Shown: piece after piece, positions 63,573 to 64,000 of the stretch
How positions within the stretch are numbered: position 1 is the stretch's first letter
Layout of the letters: every line of letters starts with the position of its first letter
Assembly: GCF_003003255.1 (NCBI RefSeq)
Contig: NZ_PVTD01000012.1
Location: forward strand, 62,001-126,000
Direction: 5' to 3'
DNA length: 64,000 nucleotides
Source of the DNA: Aliiruegeria haliotis
GTDB taxonomy: Bacteria > Pseudomonadota > Alphaproteobacteria > Rhodobacterales > Rhodobacteraceae
The notes under the pieces: generated by a model
Told to the model about the DNA's origin: nothing
What the model saw: the letters and a program-made list of their open reading frames with translations, nothing else
Database searches by the model: none
Program-made: the position numbers and the translations under genes

Positions 63573-63600
63573 ATGGAGGGTTCCCCCCGGAACCCTCCAT
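63573..63600. terminator. 12-bp perfect hairpin, probable terminator
   Basis: ATGGAGGGTTCC and GGAACCCTCCAT are perfectly complementary around a CCCC loop. The side reached by minus-strand transcripts is T-rich (CTTTTCTTC), so it most likely ends transcripts from the right. Confidence 0.65.
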
Positions 63601-63678
63601 CACCCCACGTGCCCTTGGTTGCACCACACGCGTGTATGAGAAATCCGGGGTCGTCCTGACCCGCACCAATGGCATACT

Positions 63679-63712
63679 TGACACCCCGGATTCGTTCAAC
63701 TCCGGAGTGTCA
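63679..63712 (-). terminator. Imperfect hairpin after the DUF2853 gene
   Basis: TGACACCCCGGA and TCCGGAGTGTCA pair over 12 positions with one mismatch and a 10-base loop. It begins 35 bp after the DUF2853 stop and may stop or stabilise that transcript; no clear T-run follows. Confidence 0.45.
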
Positions 63713-63747
63713 GGCATTTGATCCAAATGGAAAAGATACTGCGGGCG

Positions 63748-64000
63748 CTACCTGTAGACAGAGTCCTTCCCGAAGTGTTTGGTGAGCAGGTAGTAAACAA
63801 CCGCACGGTACTTGTTGCGCTCGGACTTGCCGTAGGTCTCGATGACTTTCTGGATGCCTTCCATCAGCTCCGGGCCATCAGCGAGGCCAAGCTTCTTGAT
63901 CAGGAAATTCTCCTTCACAGTCTCCAGCTCGGAATCCTGGCTGGATGCCACGGTCGATGCATCTTCGTTGTAGATTGACGGACCACAACCAATCGTGACC
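63748..64000 (-). CDS. DUF2853 family protein, N-terminus outside window
   Basis: 84 codons are visible and the frame continues past the window edge. The segments CGPSIYNEDASTVASS, ELETVKENFLIKKLGL and NKYRAVVYYLLTKHFGKD are typical of DUF2853, a family of small cytoplasmic proteins (about 110 residues) of unknown function. A GTG at 63951 would give a 67-residue form, but it lies inside the conserved region and so is probably not the start. Confidence 0.85.
   Translation of the reverse strand, partial: VTIGCGPSIYNEDASTVASSQDSELETVKENFLIKKLGLADGPELMEGIQKVIETYGKSERNKYRAVVYYLLTKHFGKDSVYR

Larger units (their letters stand above)
63273..63747. other. Gene-free stretch with two inverted repeats
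   Basis: No open frame here has a convincing ribosome-binding site or family. The stretch separates the DUF1761 gene from the convergent DUF2853 gene and contains two strong inverted repeats (63573-63600 and 63679-63712). Confidence 0.6.

Noticed and set aside
63331-63639. 102-codon plus-strand frame after DUF1761
   Set aside because: No ribosome-binding site, no family, and it runs through the perfect hairpin at 63573-63600.

Overview
The window looks like a chromosomal segment from a GC-rich alphaproteobacterium of the Rhodobacterales (Roseobacter/Rhodobacter relatives). The evidence is gene content and order: hemJ | candidate oriC | maf-aroE-coaE-dnaQ-secB; tsaE-amgK-murU-addB-addA-trxA; regB/senC-regA with ahcY nearby; and hemD-mic60-hemY(N) divergent from tsaD. 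No rRNA operon, CRISPR array, intact insertion sequence or prophage was seen. One tRNA gene is present.

Region 1 (1-14.1 kb) is housekeeping DNA. A truncated hemJ points left and maf points right. Between them lies a gene-free stretch with an AT-rich block and several DnaA-box-like sequences, which I read as a candidate replication origin. Then come the tight operon maf-aroE-coaE-dnaQ, secB and fxsA on the other strand, a timA-mltA-smr run, an MFS transporter with a lipoprotein esterase, and the HslUV protease genes, which are unusually separated. Thioredoxin follows.

Region 2 (14.1-32.8 kb) holds, on the minus strand, the overlapping genes tsaE, amgK, murU, addB and addA (tRNA modification, cell-wall sugar recycling, double-strand-break repair). 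It also holds the redox regulatory locus: a PAS protein, RegB (minus), then SenC, RegA and a small lipoprotein (plus). A 1-Cys peroxiredoxin, an HD hydrolase and ahcY follow. A large membrane O-acyltransferase converges on ahcY. Two perfect TTAA-N7-TTAA sites, matching the CtrA consensus, lie upstream of the PAS gene and of the acyltransferase gene.

Region 3 (32.8-46.9 kb) holds pta, ppk2, a small GrlR-like gene and a catabolic operon. The operon has a LacI-family repressor divergent from a sugar/polyol ABC importer (binding protein, two permeases, a 62-residue membrane protein and two different ATPases). This ends in an ATP-dependent dihydroxyacetone-type kinase (DhaK-DhaL fusion) and is followed by an FMN-dependent alpha-hydroxy-acid dehydrogenase. 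Two near-palindromic operators exactly 30 bp apart sit in the divergent promoter.

Region 4 (46.9-56.8 kb) is a complete phosphorylative L-arabinose module: AraB, AraC, AraA, AraD and a ChvE-GguA-GguB importer. A decayed scrap resembling a sugar-porter permease lies beside araB, and a long gene-poor stretch follows chvE upstream.

Region 5 (56.8-64 kb) holds tRNA-Thr(CGT), hemY(N), alpha-Mic60, hemD, tsaD, small YciI, EVE and DUF1761 genes, and a DUF2853 gene cut by the window end.

The most useful leads are the candidate origin, the LacI operators and polyol/DHA operon, the two CtrA-type boxes, the lipoprotein that follows regA, and the bacterial araBAD/ChvE-GguAB combination.
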